Shown: positions 11,217-22,658 of the stretch, one piece after another
Layout: every line of letters begins with the position of its first letter
How positions within the stretch are numbered: the stretch's first letter is position 1
Source: Candidula unifasciata
Taxonomy: Eukaryota; Mollusca; Gastropoda; Stylommatophora; Geomitridae
Direction of reading: 5' to 3'
Length of the DNA: 64,000 nt
NCBI GenBank assembly: GCA_905116865.2
Contig: CAJHNH020002658.1
Location: forward strand, 1 to 64,000
Notes under the pieces: model-generated
Told to the model about the DNA's origin: nothing
Seen by the model: only the letters and a program-made list of their open reading frames with translations
Database searches by the model: none
Translations under genes and position numbers: made by a program

Positions 11217-11790
11217 ATCCAGTCCTCGTAACATCTCTGTCTTTCTTCTCTGTTTCCCCAAGCATCGTATAACACATAGGTATCATTCATCTATTTCCCA
11301 CTACCCAGTTATGTCCTTTATCTTTTAGGACGAGAATGTAAAAAGAATGTTTTGAAAATGTGAGAGTCTATAGCGAGGGGAAGTAAATAGTGTTATCAAA
11401 CATATCGCTGCTAGATACTTTCACTAAGTCTATTGCCGTCTTTCTCTCTCTCGCATTCTCTCTCTCTCTCTCTCTCTCTCACTCACTCTCTCTCTCCTTC
11501 CTGTCGCTATCTCTTTCTTAGCAATACCTCCCGTCCCTGTCTCTCTCACTCCCCTTCTCTCTCACTCCCTTTCTCTGTCTAATGCTCCCTCTCTCTCACT
11601 TCCCTTCTCTCTGACTCTCTCTGCTTCTCACACTCGCCCCCTTCATCTTAACTCCTTCTCCACCCCTCTCCCTCTCACTCTCTCTACTATTCCCTTTCTA
11701 TCTCTCCTTTCTATCAGTCTCTCTTCCCTCGCCTCTCTTTTTGCTCCCTCGATCTTTCCCCTCACCCCTCTCTCCATATGTTAACTTCAG
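11175..11790. repeat. (CT)n tract and degenerate CT-rich region
   Basis: It begins with a clean (CT)n tract (11175-11213). Diverged ctctct and ctcact sequence follows, thickest at 11440-11790. It looks like an old, decayed pyrimidine repeat. I see no gene. Confidence 0.7.
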
Positions 11791-12220
11791 CTCTGTCACA
11801 TACCATTGGCTAATATTTCTATCTCACATCAAATTCTGTCGCTTATTAATTTTTGCGAAAATATAAATAAATAAACTAAAATATGATAAAGTCTGTAGAG
11901 AGGGGACGTAAACAATGTTATCCTACATTCCGGTATCAGATACGTCCCTGAATATTTGTAATCAGAGCCTCTGTGGCAAAGTGACTAAAATGTTTTCCAA
12001 CGATTCTAAAGGTTGAGGTTCGGTTTCGATCGCTATTGATTGGCTTGAGGTGTTACGGAGACACCGCGAGCTCGTCGCTGGTATGATGAAGGTCGTGATT
12101 GTTGTGAATTTGTCAGAGGGGGATGTATAGATAGATATATTCCTGTCTAGTTCTTAGGCCCCACTTTACGAGGCAAAAGTCTAGACCCAAAATATCCAAT
12201 TTCGTCCTTTTTAGGACGAA
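11791..12220. other. no gene recognised; one perfect hairpin
   Basis: Unique-looking sequence. Near its right edge is an 11-bp perfect inverted repeat, aatttcgtcct (12198-12208) and aggacgaaatt (12213-12223), with a four-base loop. It lies at the start of repeat B and has no obvious function. Confidence 0.4.
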
Positions 12221-12224
12221 ATTT

Positions 12225-12422
12225 TTTGTCATTTGAAGCCCTACTCTGGCTTTTGCCAGGGGCCGCAATATAGGCAGGCCATATATATGGCCAAATGTCT
12301 GAATGCGGTTTCTGGGACCTCTCCACGGCGATCCTCATCCACATGGTGGCACTTTGTGTCATCGGGTGTTTATCGCTTGTGTGATGTCCTGGTGGGGTAG
12401 AAATTCAGTCAGTCAGTCAGTC
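12225..12422 (+). mobile_element. dispersed repeat B, copy 1
   Basis: It shares a long diverged block with 34775-34950 and, in reverse, with 46757-46925. Shared pieces include 'gccccacactggctt' (with changes), 'ctctccacggcgatcctcat', 'gtgtttatcgcttgtgtgat' and a tail of repeated cagt. No tRNA-like head is clear. It is probably a SINE or the 3' end of a LINE. Confidence 0.7.
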
Positions 12423-12679
12423 TAGACCCAATGCTACGCCACCCCCCCCCTCCCCCAAAAAAAACCCTCTGAACACGCATGTTGTAACAGGTGACTAATT
12501 AGTGGTTTACTGAAATTGGATGTGGTATGTCTATCGGCCCGTAATATCTCCCCGAAATGGGCAAATACCATAACCTAGCTGTAAATCACAACACTGCGTG
12601 CCGATCGTTCTTTAAAGAGCCTTCGCAAAAGAGGGTGAAGAAAATAGGTGCAGAGCTATATAAGCTAACACTGCATATA

Positions 12680-12935
12680 ATTGTCAATACGGATAGACAG
12701 AGCTAAGATTACTGAGCGACAAGACGCTCATCTTTCAGCCCGAACGTTGAGGGTTAAACTTCGCGTTGAAGTGCCTTTTTAAAAACTCGAACTTACTCTT
12801 GATCTCAGTTCAACCCCATCTGGGTGTCAGGGAATATCGTGAGAAGCAAAGGTGGTCTGTGTGATGATGATCACATCACCCGTTATATACCATTTAGTCT
12901 CTAAATTTATAATTCATACATCATATCCATTATGT
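12680..12935 (+). mobile_element. SINE family A, diverged copy
   Basis: It has a tRNA-like head ('gagcgacaagacgctc', then 'gttgagggttaaacttcg'). The family A body follows: 'ctgggtgtcagggaatatcg', 'gaagcaaaggtggtc' and 'atcacccgttat'. It is more decayed than the 6.2-kb copy. Confidence 0.55.
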
Positions 12936-13024
12936 GCTAAAATGCGTGAAACTATAGCCTGTTTCAAAAGTTGGGCCAAATTAAAAAAATCTGTAGCTAA
13001 GTAACGTTAGATGTAAAGTCTGTT

Positions 13025-14060
13025 CTGGTAGTCTGGTAGTCTTAGTTTCAGCTTCATAGCAAACGGGTTGCCCCATCTTTGCTCCGCTCCTGTGCCAGCG
13101 AAAAACACTCAGAATGTCTATCACAGTCCCTTGTGGAAAGATTGACAGACTGCTGTCTCAGCATATCTAGCATACACTCGCATTAAAGCATATGGTAGCC
13201 ATCCGAAGTGCTAACACAAACAGTCCAACATTAGAAATGCAGTTCATCATTGATGATAGCAGAACTTGTCGTCAACAGATCAGCAGTTGTCCGCATGATC
13301 AATTTTAATACGGGTCCCGCAAGCATTGAACGACAGGCATCGCGCCATTTTCTGAATCTAATATTCACACCACGTTGGTCACAGTCGAAAAAAGACATTC
13401 CAAATGCAATCCGCAGCTCACAGGGTCACGCCATGCATTCAACTCAGAAGCTGGGCGACGAAACTATATCCAATCTACAAATGGAGCAAAAATGCATCTG
13501 CCACCGTCCGGCAGAAGCAAAAAATTTGCCTCTGTTCCGAACGGCGCCGCTGTCTAGCGTCCATTTTAACCGGAAGTATACCTGTTAATGCATTATATCC
13601 TTGTATGACAATAATTATAATGTAAACATTTAGTTTTTGTTTTGCCGTATTTGTGGTATTAGAAAAAAAAAACATACATCGATTCAAAACATACATATAG
13701 CATTCTTCTTAACTTGTTGTAGAGGCGACGCCTGCTGGTGGATGTAATGTCCTAAGTCCCTTCCCCAGCTAATAATGAGGGTACTGCTGGGGTGACCGTT
13801 TATTAACCCTCATATAATGCTTCCGGTCAAAACGGACGCTAGGCAGGACCACCTGTTTTTCCCTGCCAGAAGATGGCCGTTGCATTTTTGCTCCATTTGT
13901 AGACTGGAAGGATATAGTTTCGTCGCCCAGCTTCTGAGTTGAGTGCATGGCGTGACACTGTTAGCTTCGTGTGTTTTTCGTTGGCACAGAAGCGGAGCAA
14001 CCATGGGATGACCCGTTTGCTATGAAGCTGAAACTAGGATTACCAGATTACCAGATGCTT
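13025..14060. repeat. two copies of one repeat in inverted orientation, left copy interrupted
   Basis: The right arm (13815-14060), reverse-complemented, matches the left side in two blocks: 13025-13112 (including 'agcttcatagcaaacgggt') and 13415-13590 (including 'cagaagctgggcgacgaaac'). The left arm has about 300 extra bases between them (13113-13414), so either an insertion lies there or the right arm lost it. The short frames in both arms follow from the shared sequence and are not convincing genes. Confidence 0.8.
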
Positions 14061-15008
14061 CTTAAATGGATAAGTCACGTACTATCATAATGCTTGTTGA
14101 CTGGCATATACAAATTTTACGATTTGTCTCATTAACTGCATTTTTGAGGGTAAACAAATTATTAGTCCGACAAAGACCACAACAATTTGACTATGTGAGA
14201 AAACACTATCACCTGTGTAATTTGCGAACTCTATGAATACAATGTAACAATTCGTGATGATCTGTGTAGGCTTTTTGATATATTTGTTAAAATTTGAGAG
14301 CACAACTTTTGGAACGGACTATAGCTAATGTCCCATAGTTATAATGCTGCCAGTTGGCAAATAAGTGCATTTGACTTCGTTTCTCTCTCTTTTTTTTTTT
14401 TTTTCAATTCATGAACAGGAGTAACCAATTACAACTGACATGGGTATACAAACAGCAACAATAACATCAACTATAAAATCAAATATATGGACTTTATTGA
14501 TTAAACCTGTTCAATGAGGCTTCATTTATCACGCCTAAAAAAAAGTAAGCACGAATAATCGAAATCGGGACTCTCTCTGATCGATGTAGTCTGTGAGCGG
14601 GTCCCGTTTTGTTGAGATTTTGAAGACTAAGAAATAGCTCTTCATTTAAGAAGGATATTTGCACACATAGCTTTTTTTTTTTTCAGGTGGAAGGCAATGG
14701 TATGAAGTATCGGCACATTATTTAAGGCTGGTGAGTATTGGTAAATTTTAAAGACATTTTTACGATGAGAATCGGCAGTTTTGTTGTTGTTGTTGGGGGG
14801 GGGGGGGGCGGAAAGGGGGGAGGGTGGTTGAAAAAAAAGAAAGAAAAATAAAAGAAAACGGGGAAAAAAAGGGGGGGTTGGGTGTGATGCTCATTTGTAA
14901 ACCTATGCGTGAATGCGAAGTATTTTTGTTCAATAGATGAGTGGGCAATTTTGCGGAATCTGAACGGGCGTGGATAATTGCTTTATGAGAATGACCATAA
15001 CACATCTT
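14061..15008. other. no gene recognised; poly-G and poly-T tracts
   Basis: It contains a T run at about 14391-14404, a short (GTT)n followed by a 14-base G run near 14795-14809, and further G runs to 14880. The rest is unique-looking AT-rich sequence. Confidence 0.4.
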
Positions 15009-15155
15009 CTTCTTATTCTTTCTAATCTTGGAATGATCGCAGTGCCAGGCAGGAAAAGATCTCTGAAACAGGCCCTTCTGCTAGCTTCGTACACAGTATT
15101 TTGCAGTGTTTCCGATATTTCCTCCCTCCATCTTCGTCGTGGTCGAGCTCTGAAT
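15009..15155 (-). pseudogene. LINE C-terminal fragment with short GAA-type tail
   Basis: On the minus strand one frame reads RARPRRRWREEISETLQN, then ASRRACFRDLFLPGT and PRLERIRRR. It ends in a GAATAAGAAGAAGA-like tail (about 15013-15026). The basic block and spacing are those of non-LTR reverse-transcriptase C-termini. It is cut on its 5' side by the adjoining GAA/TTC array. Confidence 0.5.
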
Positions 15156-15309
15156 GAAGAAGAAGAAGGAGGAAAAAAAGAAGAAGAAGAAGAAGAAGAA
15201 GAAGAAGAAGAAGAAGAAGAAGAAGAAGAAGAAGAAGAAGAAGAAGAAGAAGAAGAAGAAGAAGAAGAAGAAGAAAAGAAGAAGAAGAAGAAGAAGAAGA
15301 AGAAGAAGG

Positions 15310-15401
<92 letters not shown>

Positions 15402-15438
15402 AAGAAGAAGAAGAAGAAGAAGAAGAAGAAGAAGAAGA
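15156..15438. repeat. compound microsatellite (GAA)n-(AAT)n-(GAA)n
   Basis: A GAA tract to about 15309, then about 22 AAT triplets (15309-15374), then GAA again to 15438. All are trinucleotides, so several frames stay open (up to 167 codons) without meaning. Confidence 0.97.
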
Positions 15439-16242
15439 GGATGATGAAAACAGGACAGCTAAAGGATCAATGAGACAGGGAAAGATAGCGGGCTTTATAC
15501 AATGTAGCACCGCAAAGGGAGCCAGAGTCTAGACATAAAGTTACTGCTTTCATTCAAAACTGTCTCCTAAATGAAAACAAAACGTTCTTGCTCGTCTGGC
15601 GCCAGAAGAGTAATAGTCTTTTGTCATATTTACTAACCGTGTGACTTCTGCTGCGCCTTTGTGAGGAACACAAGAATAGACCTACTGCCTTCTCAACAAG
15701 AAAGTCGTAGAAGTGAGGAGGGGGCGGGGATGCAGGGAGCTTTCGAAATCAGAATACATATGCCTGAGAGGCAAGGAGCCAAGAGTCTACATTCACAATA
15801 GCCGGATGTGGAAAACATGGGCACGAAACACTCAAATTCTTAAATAAGATTAAAGCCCAGACGTGGACGAACACCCATAACTTTCCGCTGGAGTTTACAG
15901 CAGTTGAACGTAAAGAGAGATATATTTACACATTCATTTTTTTCGTTTTGTTTCAACCTGATATTCTTATCTACCACTCAGAGCCAGTTTTAACACATGG
16001 CTATGATGATCATCAGCAATTAATAAACAAATCGCTAACATTTTTGAAAGCCTCGAAGATGTGATTTTTAAAGAAGGATCCTTATAATTCCCTGGACACC
16101 GCAAAAAAGAGCAACCCGGATGTTTTGAAAAAAAACAGTTATCATTTGTTTATCGTGCTATGAGAAGGACACTGGAACATGTTGTGAACACTGTAAAGAG
16201 ACAGAGGAAGACAATGCAAGAAGATTATTAACAGTCTTTTGC
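15439..16242. other. no gene recognised
   Basis: Unique-looking sequence with scattered A and T runs. No repeat family or conserved coding segment was identified. Confidence 0.4.
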
Positions 16243-16520
16243 TGTAGCGTGGAGGAAGTATCAGCACATAAGCTGTATGTAGCGTGGGGGAAGTATCAGC
16301 ACATGAGCTGTTAGTAGCGTGGGGGAAGTATCAGCACATGAGCTGTATGTAGCGTGGGGGAAGTATCAGCACATGAGCTGTTAGTAGCGTGGGGGAAGTA
16401 TCAGCACATGAGGTGTATGTAGCGTGGGAAAAGTATCAGTACATGAGCTGTTAGTAGCGTGGGGGAAGTATCAGCACATGTGCTGTATGTAGCGTGGGGA
16501 AAGTATGAGCACATGAACTG
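16243..16520. repeat. 35-bp minisatellite with 70-bp higher-order unit
   Basis: Eight copies of 'tagcgtgggggaagtatcag' plus 'cacatgagctgt' plus a three-base end. The end alternates strictly: ATG, TAG, ATG, TAG, ATG, TAG, ATG across the seven junctions. The array therefore looks amplified as a 70-bp dimer. Point differences are few, which suggests recent spread. Confidence 0.93.
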
Positions 16521-16984
16521 ACCCATGCTGTTCAAAATCGGAGATTGTGGAAAGGGATGATCACCAACGCCAGGCTGCAAGGACCTTGATGTTGCTGGTT
16601 CCTAATTTCATGCCATTTAAAAAATGTTTAATGATTGATGACATCGTTTCTAGCTTTTCTGGCCAAGTCCCGAGGGCCGTAAATTCGATTGTCTGCTGGA
16701 TTATTTTCTTCGATCAATCTCTTACCTGCACTGTTTTCTGTTCAATTGATTTTTGTTGTTGTTTTAAATTCCTCCTCAATCAATTTTACTGCAGGGCTTC
16801 CCAAACTGGCATTTGTGGCTGCACAGTGACTGGACGTTTTACCTTTCAGCATGAACGTGTGAGTTCGAATTGTACATTTCCGTGTTTGTTAAGGGGGGAA
16901 AAGGTGGGGGGGGGGGGGGGTTGAAAAGGAGGGATACACTGAACTCCTAAAAGTTAAAGCTCCGTTGAAGTTTTTTCTAGGCAA
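16521..16984. other. no gene recognised
   Basis: One frame of 125 codons (16547-16924) ends in a poly-G tract and has no motif I know. A 13-base G run is at about 16908-16920. Confidence 0.4.
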
Positions 16985-17130
16985 ATTTACGTTCAGTAGT
17001 TTGCCACTGTTTCTTATATGTCTGCCCTTAATACCACTATCGAAACCAACGCAAGTAGCCTGCTGCTAAATCGACAGCAGCCTGGATCGAATTACGAAGC
17101 GCATTCGCCTAGCTTAAGCCACAGAGCTTA
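16985..17130 (-). mobile_element. SINE family C, diverged partial copy
   Basis: It shares 'aggcaaatttacgt', 'cagtagtttgccact', 'taccactatcgaaaccaacg' and an end 'ttaagccacagagct' with the better family C copies. The tRNA-like head lies at the right, so it is on the minus strand. Confidence 0.65.
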
Positions 17131-17829
17131 AAAAAAAATCTTTAAAAAAAAACATGTCTTAAAAGACACATGATTAGGGAATTGCAGAAATCTGATGTGA
17201 TGGGCCGAAGAATAATTCACACCATTTGGATTTGAAAGCTAGTTCTAAAGTTGTCATGATGATCCAGCCATATACTGGTATCATGAAATAGGCACTTACT
17301 CATACACACACAAACAAACATACACACACACACAAACAAACACACACGTACACAGAAACGTTATCCTTCGTGATACTGACCATATCACCAAATAAGTGCT
17401 GATCCGCTTATTAAAAATTGATCCAGCACCATCCCTTTTATTGTTACAAAAGCACGAAAAAGGTCAGCTACTTTTTTAGTTTTATTTTTGAACTTTCAAA
17501 TTCAAGGAACACAGAGGAACCAACTGATGCTGTACGAGAGACCACACGCGAGAGAGACCGCAAACATGTGAATGCTAATTTCTCGCTGTCTTTGGTGCGA
17601 GGTCTGGGTGTTTCAGTCAGTCAGCAGCAGCACGATGTGAAAACTAAGCAACAGAGCCCACGGTCGTTACATCAGCTAGTACAGAACAGGATTTGTCAGC
17701 TTAAGCACGCTAAAGAAAAGGGTTTAGAAGAGAGCTGGAGCACTTATGGGCATTCACGACGTGCGATACAGATGATCCTGTAATGAACAATGGACATTTA
17801 GATGTAAACACTTTGTCATTTCCGGATTA
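17131..17829. other. no gene recognised; short (CA)-rich tract
   Basis: A CA-rich stretch is at about 17302-17352. A 121-codon frame (17418-17783) has no known motif, and its composition does not stand out. Confidence 0.4.
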
Positions 17830-17935
17830 TTACTGACCAAATCACCCATCGAGTGCCGACTGGTCTGTAAAATATAGGTCTTGACCTACATTCCCAATAT
17901 GTCTGGAGGCGTGAAAAAGTGTCTTTACTTTTATT
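17830..17935 (+). mobile_element. SINE family A, 3' fragment
   Basis: It contains the family A tail: 'atcacccatcgagtgccgac', 'tggtctgtaaaatatagg', 'gtctggaggcgtg' and 'gtgtctttacttttatt'. The head is missing. Confidence 0.7.
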
Positions 17936-17982
17936 TACCTAGTATGGCATTTGTGCAAGTTTGCATTTTATAATATATAACA

Positions 17983-18252
17983 TAGTTAGTTAGTTAGTCT
18001 TTCCTCTTGTGTCGAGTGCGGCACATAGGGCAGAGGTCATGACTCTCCAAGCGTGGCGGTTCGTTGCAATCTGTTGTAGGTCTTGGATGTTTGAGTGGCC
18101 CATGAGTGAGCCTTCCCTGATGATAGTTCTACGTAGGGTTTCCCTTGGTCTTCCACGAGATCTTTTCCCCTGTGGTGTCCAAATGAGGGCTTGGTAAGGA
18201 AGTCTTGATTTATCCATTATAAGGGCGTGGCCGACATAGTTCCAGCGGCGTA
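17983..18252 (-). pseudogene. LINE family T, 5'-truncated 3' end
   Basis: A minus-strand frame (18217 down to 17990) encodes the basic segment GKRSRGRPRETLRRT, then IATNRHAWRVMTSALCAA and a stop. RRWNYVGH sits just upstream in frame. An ACTA-repeat tail follows the stop (about 17983-18000). The same C-terminus and tail occur at 30601-30797 and, much longer, at 53350-54238. This copy has no premature stop in the retained part, so it is among the younger ones, but it lacks the catalytic domain. Confidence 0.88.
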
Positions 18253-18296
18253 TATATATATAATATATAATATATAATATATATATACATATATAT

Positions 18297-18347
<51 letters not shown>

Positions 18348-18348
18348 T
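18251..18348. repeat. (TA)n then (GT)n microsatellite
   Basis: An interrupted TA tract (18251-18297) runs directly into about 24 GT dinucleotides (18298-18346). It abuts the truncated 5' end of the LINE T copy. Confidence 0.95.
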
Positions 18349-18614
18349 GTAATTGTTATTTTAGTTATATTTTCTCCGATTCCAGAATTCACATGACTGT
18401 TTTCTTCTTTCATGTTCCTAGTATTAAAATATCTAGTCTCGAAACATCCCTACAATTTAAGGTGTTTGTTGTTTTTCATCCTAACGAACAAGTTTATATT
18501 CAGTAGTTTGCCATTTTTTGCGACGCTACCATGGTAATCATAAAGCTTATCTTGAATTTCTGGTGGAAAGATGTGCAGCATGACTTTACAATGCGATTTT
18601 TGTATTTCAGCTAA

Positions 18615-18615
<1 letters not shown>
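18349..18615. other. no gene recognised
   Basis: AT-rich unique-looking spacer between two microsatellites. No conserved feature seen. Confidence 0.4.

Positions 18616-18692
<77 letters not shown>
18616..18692. repeat. (AT)n microsatellite
   Basis: About 38 AT dinucleotides without interruption. Confidence 0.97.
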
Positions 18693-18697
<5 letters not shown>

Positions 18698-19678
18698 TTA
18701 TTGCGCTTCAATTTATGTTGATTTTGCTCTGTAGTAATTCAGCTGACCAGACACCGTGAAATGGTCACGTAGAAAAAGTGTTTTTTTTTTTACTTTAATT
18801 CTAGCAAGCAAATGCCTAAGTTGCCACTCTAACTTAGTTCACTGCTCAAAGTAAGAAATAGATTTGACCACACAAAATTATAATTTCAACAGTTCTGTAA
18901 ACAGGTCAATGCTTCGTAAGTCAACCGAGTAATCACCGATCAAATATTTATGAACTCGCCAATGACATTAACAGCCAATATCCTAGTCTGTCTCTCTTCA
19001 AACGCACTCCCTCATTCAGTCAACCATGACTCAATCGTTCCGTAGCATATGGACAACATAAAGGTACCTGGCACAACCATCAATCATTCTTTTCTTACCG
19101 AGTGTAGCCTGAAATCGTTCAAGATCACCTCCCAGATCCGCCGTGCTAGTAAGTTCTCCGCGAAGAAAATAGCAACGATGGCGGCAACAATACAGATGTG
19201 TTCAGGCTTGTGAATTCCCATTTCTTATTCATCACACGGCGTAATTCCTCTGTTATTGCACTTCTGTTTATTTACTAAAGTTGTAAAACAGTAGGGTTTT
19301 CTTACAATGCCAAGTTCTTATTAAAATAACACAGATTGTTTATATAATATATTAATCCCAAAAGTATATCGGAAGTTTAAACATCCTGTTATCAAACAAC
19401 AGGCGGTTTATTCAAGATAAAAATGTTATGATTAACTCTTCATTCACTTAAACCTATAATGAGCACAATCAAACACCAAAGGGTTTATGGAAACATTCGG
19501 ATTGATTTTCTTTGTTTGAATGAATATATGCCGTCTATATCTTTGTCACGATCGTTACTGAAACATGTGACTTGCCCGGCTAATTACAACAATACCGACG
19601 AGTGTCTGGCTGAAAAACCACGGCGGCTACCATTTTTAATATTAAATTGATATATGATAAAACACAGTGTTATTACTA
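18693..19678. other. no gene recognised
   Basis: Unique-looking sequence. A 63-codon frame at 19459-19650 has no motif I recognise. Confidence 0.4.
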
Positions 19679-19915
19679 TTATTCTTTCGTTCGCCTGAAA
19701 TAAGTTGTCTATATCAGCAATTTTGTCTCTTTTATAAATGTCACTGTCCTTGTTAGTTCATTCAGTAGTCCATAGAGTTTATGTTCCACTGTTGTTCTTT
19801 CTGGCCAAAAGGTTTGCCTTAATGTGTCAAATTCGGTGCAGTCCTGGAGTACATGCTGTGCTGTCTGGGGCACCCTTCCACAGGTGCACATGGCTGATAG
19901 GCCTATCTTGAATTT
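19679..19915 (-). pseudogene. LINE family N, C-terminal CCHC fragment
   Basis: On the minus strand the frame reads MCTCGRVPQTAQHVLQDC, then FWPERTTVEHKLYGLLNEL and a stop near 19709. The C-x-C...H-x4-C finger closes the ORF2 protein in jockey/I-like LINEs. Its 3' end is followed by AAT-type repeats (left of 19692). The same region at 53265-54690 also shows the upstream RNase H part and is split by another LINE, so this copy serves as the empty-site reference. Confidence 0.8.
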
Positions 19916-19959
19916 ATTACTATTATTGTAATGATGCTCTTAAATAGGATTATGCATTG

Positions 19960-20095
19960 AGCACCCCTATTTTTTTTTTTTTTAATGGGGTTGAAGAGCA
20001 GGGGGGGGGGGGGCGTTTGAGAATATTATGGGGAGTGGGAGGGGGAGATGCTAAAGGTCAAGCAACAATATTTAACGTAAAAAGGGGTCTCCTCA
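19960..20095. other. poly-T and poly-G tracts
   Basis: A T run (about 19971-19983) and a G run (about 19999-20012) lie between a LINE fragment and a tRNA-like element. The 64-codon frame across them is not convincing. Confidence 0.5.
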
Positions 20096-20200
20096 GCGGC
20101 GGGATCAAGCCATTTGCTTTCACTCTGAAGGTTATGGATTCGTTTCACTAACGTGCTGTTCAGTTCACATGTGCAGTAGGAATCGTCGCTGGACCTTCAG
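20096..20200 (+). mobile_element. tRNA-headed SINE-like element (family I)
   Basis: The order 'ctcagcggcgggatcaagcc', then 'ggttatggattcgtttc' (B-box-like), then 'ttcacatgtgcagtaggaat' and 'cgtcgctgga' parallels 42520-42660. That copy has 'ctcagtggcgaagtgc', 'ttgtgggttcgct', 'ttcacctgtgcaattttt' and 'tgtcgccgga'. The two copies make a dispersed SINE likely. Confidence 0.5.
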
Positions 20201-20854
20201 AGTTTGTGCTTTGTGCAACGCTCTTATCAAGATTATAGTTGTTTTATGGAGAAAGGCATCCAGTTACATAGTACAACCTGGTGCCACGAATTGAGTGCTC
20301 TGAATTTCAGCGTTAATTTCAGCTTTATTTAAGGAAGTATATTAATATTATTATTATTAATATTATTGCTGAGTCAAGAATCGGCATCACAGTACTGCAG
20401 ACAGCCGTATTTTGTGCAACCTGGCAAATACTTTCACGTCATTAATGGAGGGTTGTAAAACTAAATCTTTCAGGTAACACGAGATTGGTTTTGACGTAGG
20501 ACTGTTGATACACGCATACTAGTTAATTCTTTTCTTTTTCTTCTTCTTCTGCGTTCGACATCAGACATGCTACACATTGAGTCCCGTCTGGGTCAAAAAA
20601 AAAGGATTGTGCGTTTAAGGTCGCCACCGGTCCCCCATAGCTTCTCTCGCAATGTGGCTCCCGAGATACTAGTTTAAAAAAAGCGGGAAATGAAGATCCA
20701 GCTAGGATTTCAAGGAAACTTTCTCTTTCAAAATTAAAAAAAAATGATTACATTTCATTGAATGAGACTTCTTCTTCTTTCGTTCGCAGTTGAATGAGAC
20801 AAAATAGCTAGCTGTTCATGTTATTTGTGTGTTTTAATTGTTTTTAAGGAGGCC
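20201..20854. other. no gene recognised
   Basis: AT-rich sequence with a small ATT repeat near 20345 and short CTT repeats near 20545 and 20770. No repeat family or gene identified. Confidence 0.4.
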
Positions 20855-21129
20855 AATATACTGCGGTCGGCTCTGTGGCTAAGTCGATGCGAACGCTTCG
20901 CTTCGTAATGCCGGGATACCGGGATCGATCCCAGCTGTGGGCAATGCGCCTTGCGTTGGTTTCGACAGTGGTATCAAGAAAGCCGACCGTCCAGGAGGAA
21001 ATGGCAAACTACTGGACGTAAATTTGCCTAGAGAAACCACACAACAGCCAGGGGCTGTTAGGGTTGGTTCTGCAACGTCCTGTAAAGGATACGCAACAAC
21101 CCCTTTTTTTTTTTCTTTAATATACTGCG
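20855..21129 (+). mobile_element. SINE family C, full-length copy with target-site duplication
   Basis: The element (20866-21118) starts 'gtcggctctgtggctaagtc', which contains an A-box-like stretch. A B-box-like gatcgatcccagc follows, then the body 'cgacagtggtatcaagaaag', 'ccgaccgtccagga' and 'cctgtaaaggatacgcaaca', and a T-rich end. It is flanked by an exact 11-bp duplication, aatatactgcg (20855-20865 and 21119-21129). Other copies: 16985-17130, 30861-31098, 37023-37233, 41689-41922, 45165-45394 and 60516-60752. Confidence 0.92.
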
Positions 21130-21294
21130 ACACATTAGAAATGACCGATGAGGGAGGATTTCTCACGGTCTATTGTATAGGTATTGGACGATGTTAGCAA
21201 CATAACGGATGCGTGATCTTAGAGATAGCAAGATGAGCAGGAGCATAATCATCAATGTCCTTCCAAAAAAAATATTAAAAATTATAATAGTAAC

Positions 21295-21335
21295 CGGAAG
21301 AGGAAAAAGAAGACGAGGAAGGAGGAGGAAGAGAA

Positions 21336-21382
<47 letters not shown>

Positions 21383-21441
21383 AGAAGAAGAAGAAGAAGA
21401 AGAAGAAGAAGAAGAAGAAGAAGAAGAAGAAGAAGAAGAAG

Positions 21442-21473
<32 letters not shown>
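21295..21473. repeat. compound microsatellite (GAA)n-(AAC)n
   Basis: A degenerate purine lead-in is followed by clean GAA (about 21332-21441), then about ten AAC triplets (21442-21473). Frames of up to 121 codons through it are artefacts. Confidence 0.95.
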
Positions 21474-22620
21474 AGAGAACAAAAGAGGAATTAAGAAGAA
21501 GAATATTAAGCCACACATTTATACCTCATCAACATTCTAGTTACGGAATAATTGTGACAGGCGTGACATTGTGACAGATAATCGGTTCATGTTTGTCACA
21601 TTTACTGCCACATTTCTCATCCTGCGCACACGACATCTGTGTTCGATCTCTAACATTAAATACAAAATAAAACTGGATGTACAATTATAACCATGCATTT
21701 ATTTCTGAAACGTACTGGTCTGACTCTACTGTTTAACAGATCTGAAGCTAGGCCACAATTTATTGCGGAGTTATGGTAGACATCATCGTTTGCTTGTCAG
21801 TTGAGTAGTCACAGGTTTGAATTAAATCGCATTGATCTTTCCTGGCTTTTTTTTTTTAAAACAAGCATATTTAAGCTTCATCAAGTTAGTCGTTTGTCAT
21901 TAGTTGCCTAAAAACGAACAGCTTATCTCATAATTGTCCTGGTGACGGTGGGAATCTCGCAAAATGACTTTCATATCACAAATAGAATTTGGTGAAAACC
22001 CTACACAATCTAGAAACGTGCACATGCAAATTAAAAGCACAATGTAGCTGCCAGTTGTGCCAACACTAAAATTCCAATACTAGAATAATAGTTTACTGTT
22101 TAGGAAGCAGTCGATTATAACATTACAGCATAAGCACACGGCAGTAAAGGAGTAAAAAGAAAAGTCAATAAGTAAGTCACAAATGGTTGTTTAAAAGCAT
22201 TATTTCAGCATTATTTTCACCAACATTGATGTATTGTCCCATCGTTTTATTAGTCCTTCCAAACTTGCTGCACAGAACTACGTGCTCGTCTTTTTTTTTT
22301 TTTTTTCAAGACAATTTACAAATGGGCTTAAATTTCAATATTTCATGCATTATTGTGTATGCTGAACCATGTAAGCACTCTACTGCAGCTGCTACGTTGT
22401 CATCCGTTACTCATCTGTCACCTCTGATAATCTACTGCATCCGCTGAACGGGTGCGTTTGTTGCAATCTCTACAGGATAACAAGATTGGACTTGATCAAC
22501 AACTGTAGTGCGTCCTTGAGATTTTTTTTCACCCAGCTATCCACCACTTTGCGGCATAAACATTTGTCAGCATAAACAGAAAGAATTTCCTTATGAATGT
22601 CCTTTACAGGCAGCCCTTTT
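21474..22620. other. no gene recognised
   Basis: AT-rich sequence. Frames up to 86 codons (22187-22447) carry no known motif. T runs occur near 21850 and 22290. Confidence 0.4.
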
Positions 22621-22658
22621 GACCCCCCCCCCCCCCCCCCAAAAAAAAAAAAAAAAAC
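22621..22658. repeat. poly-C joined to poly-A
   Basis: About 18 C followed directly by about 16 A. Similar C-run/A-run junctions occur at 10100-10122 and 12443-12468. Confidence 0.9.

Noticed and set aside
12198..12223. An 11-bp perfect hairpin as a terminator or regulatory RNA.
   Set aside because: Single occurrence at the edge of a dispersed repeat, with no gene next to it. Such palindromes arise by chance in 64 kb.
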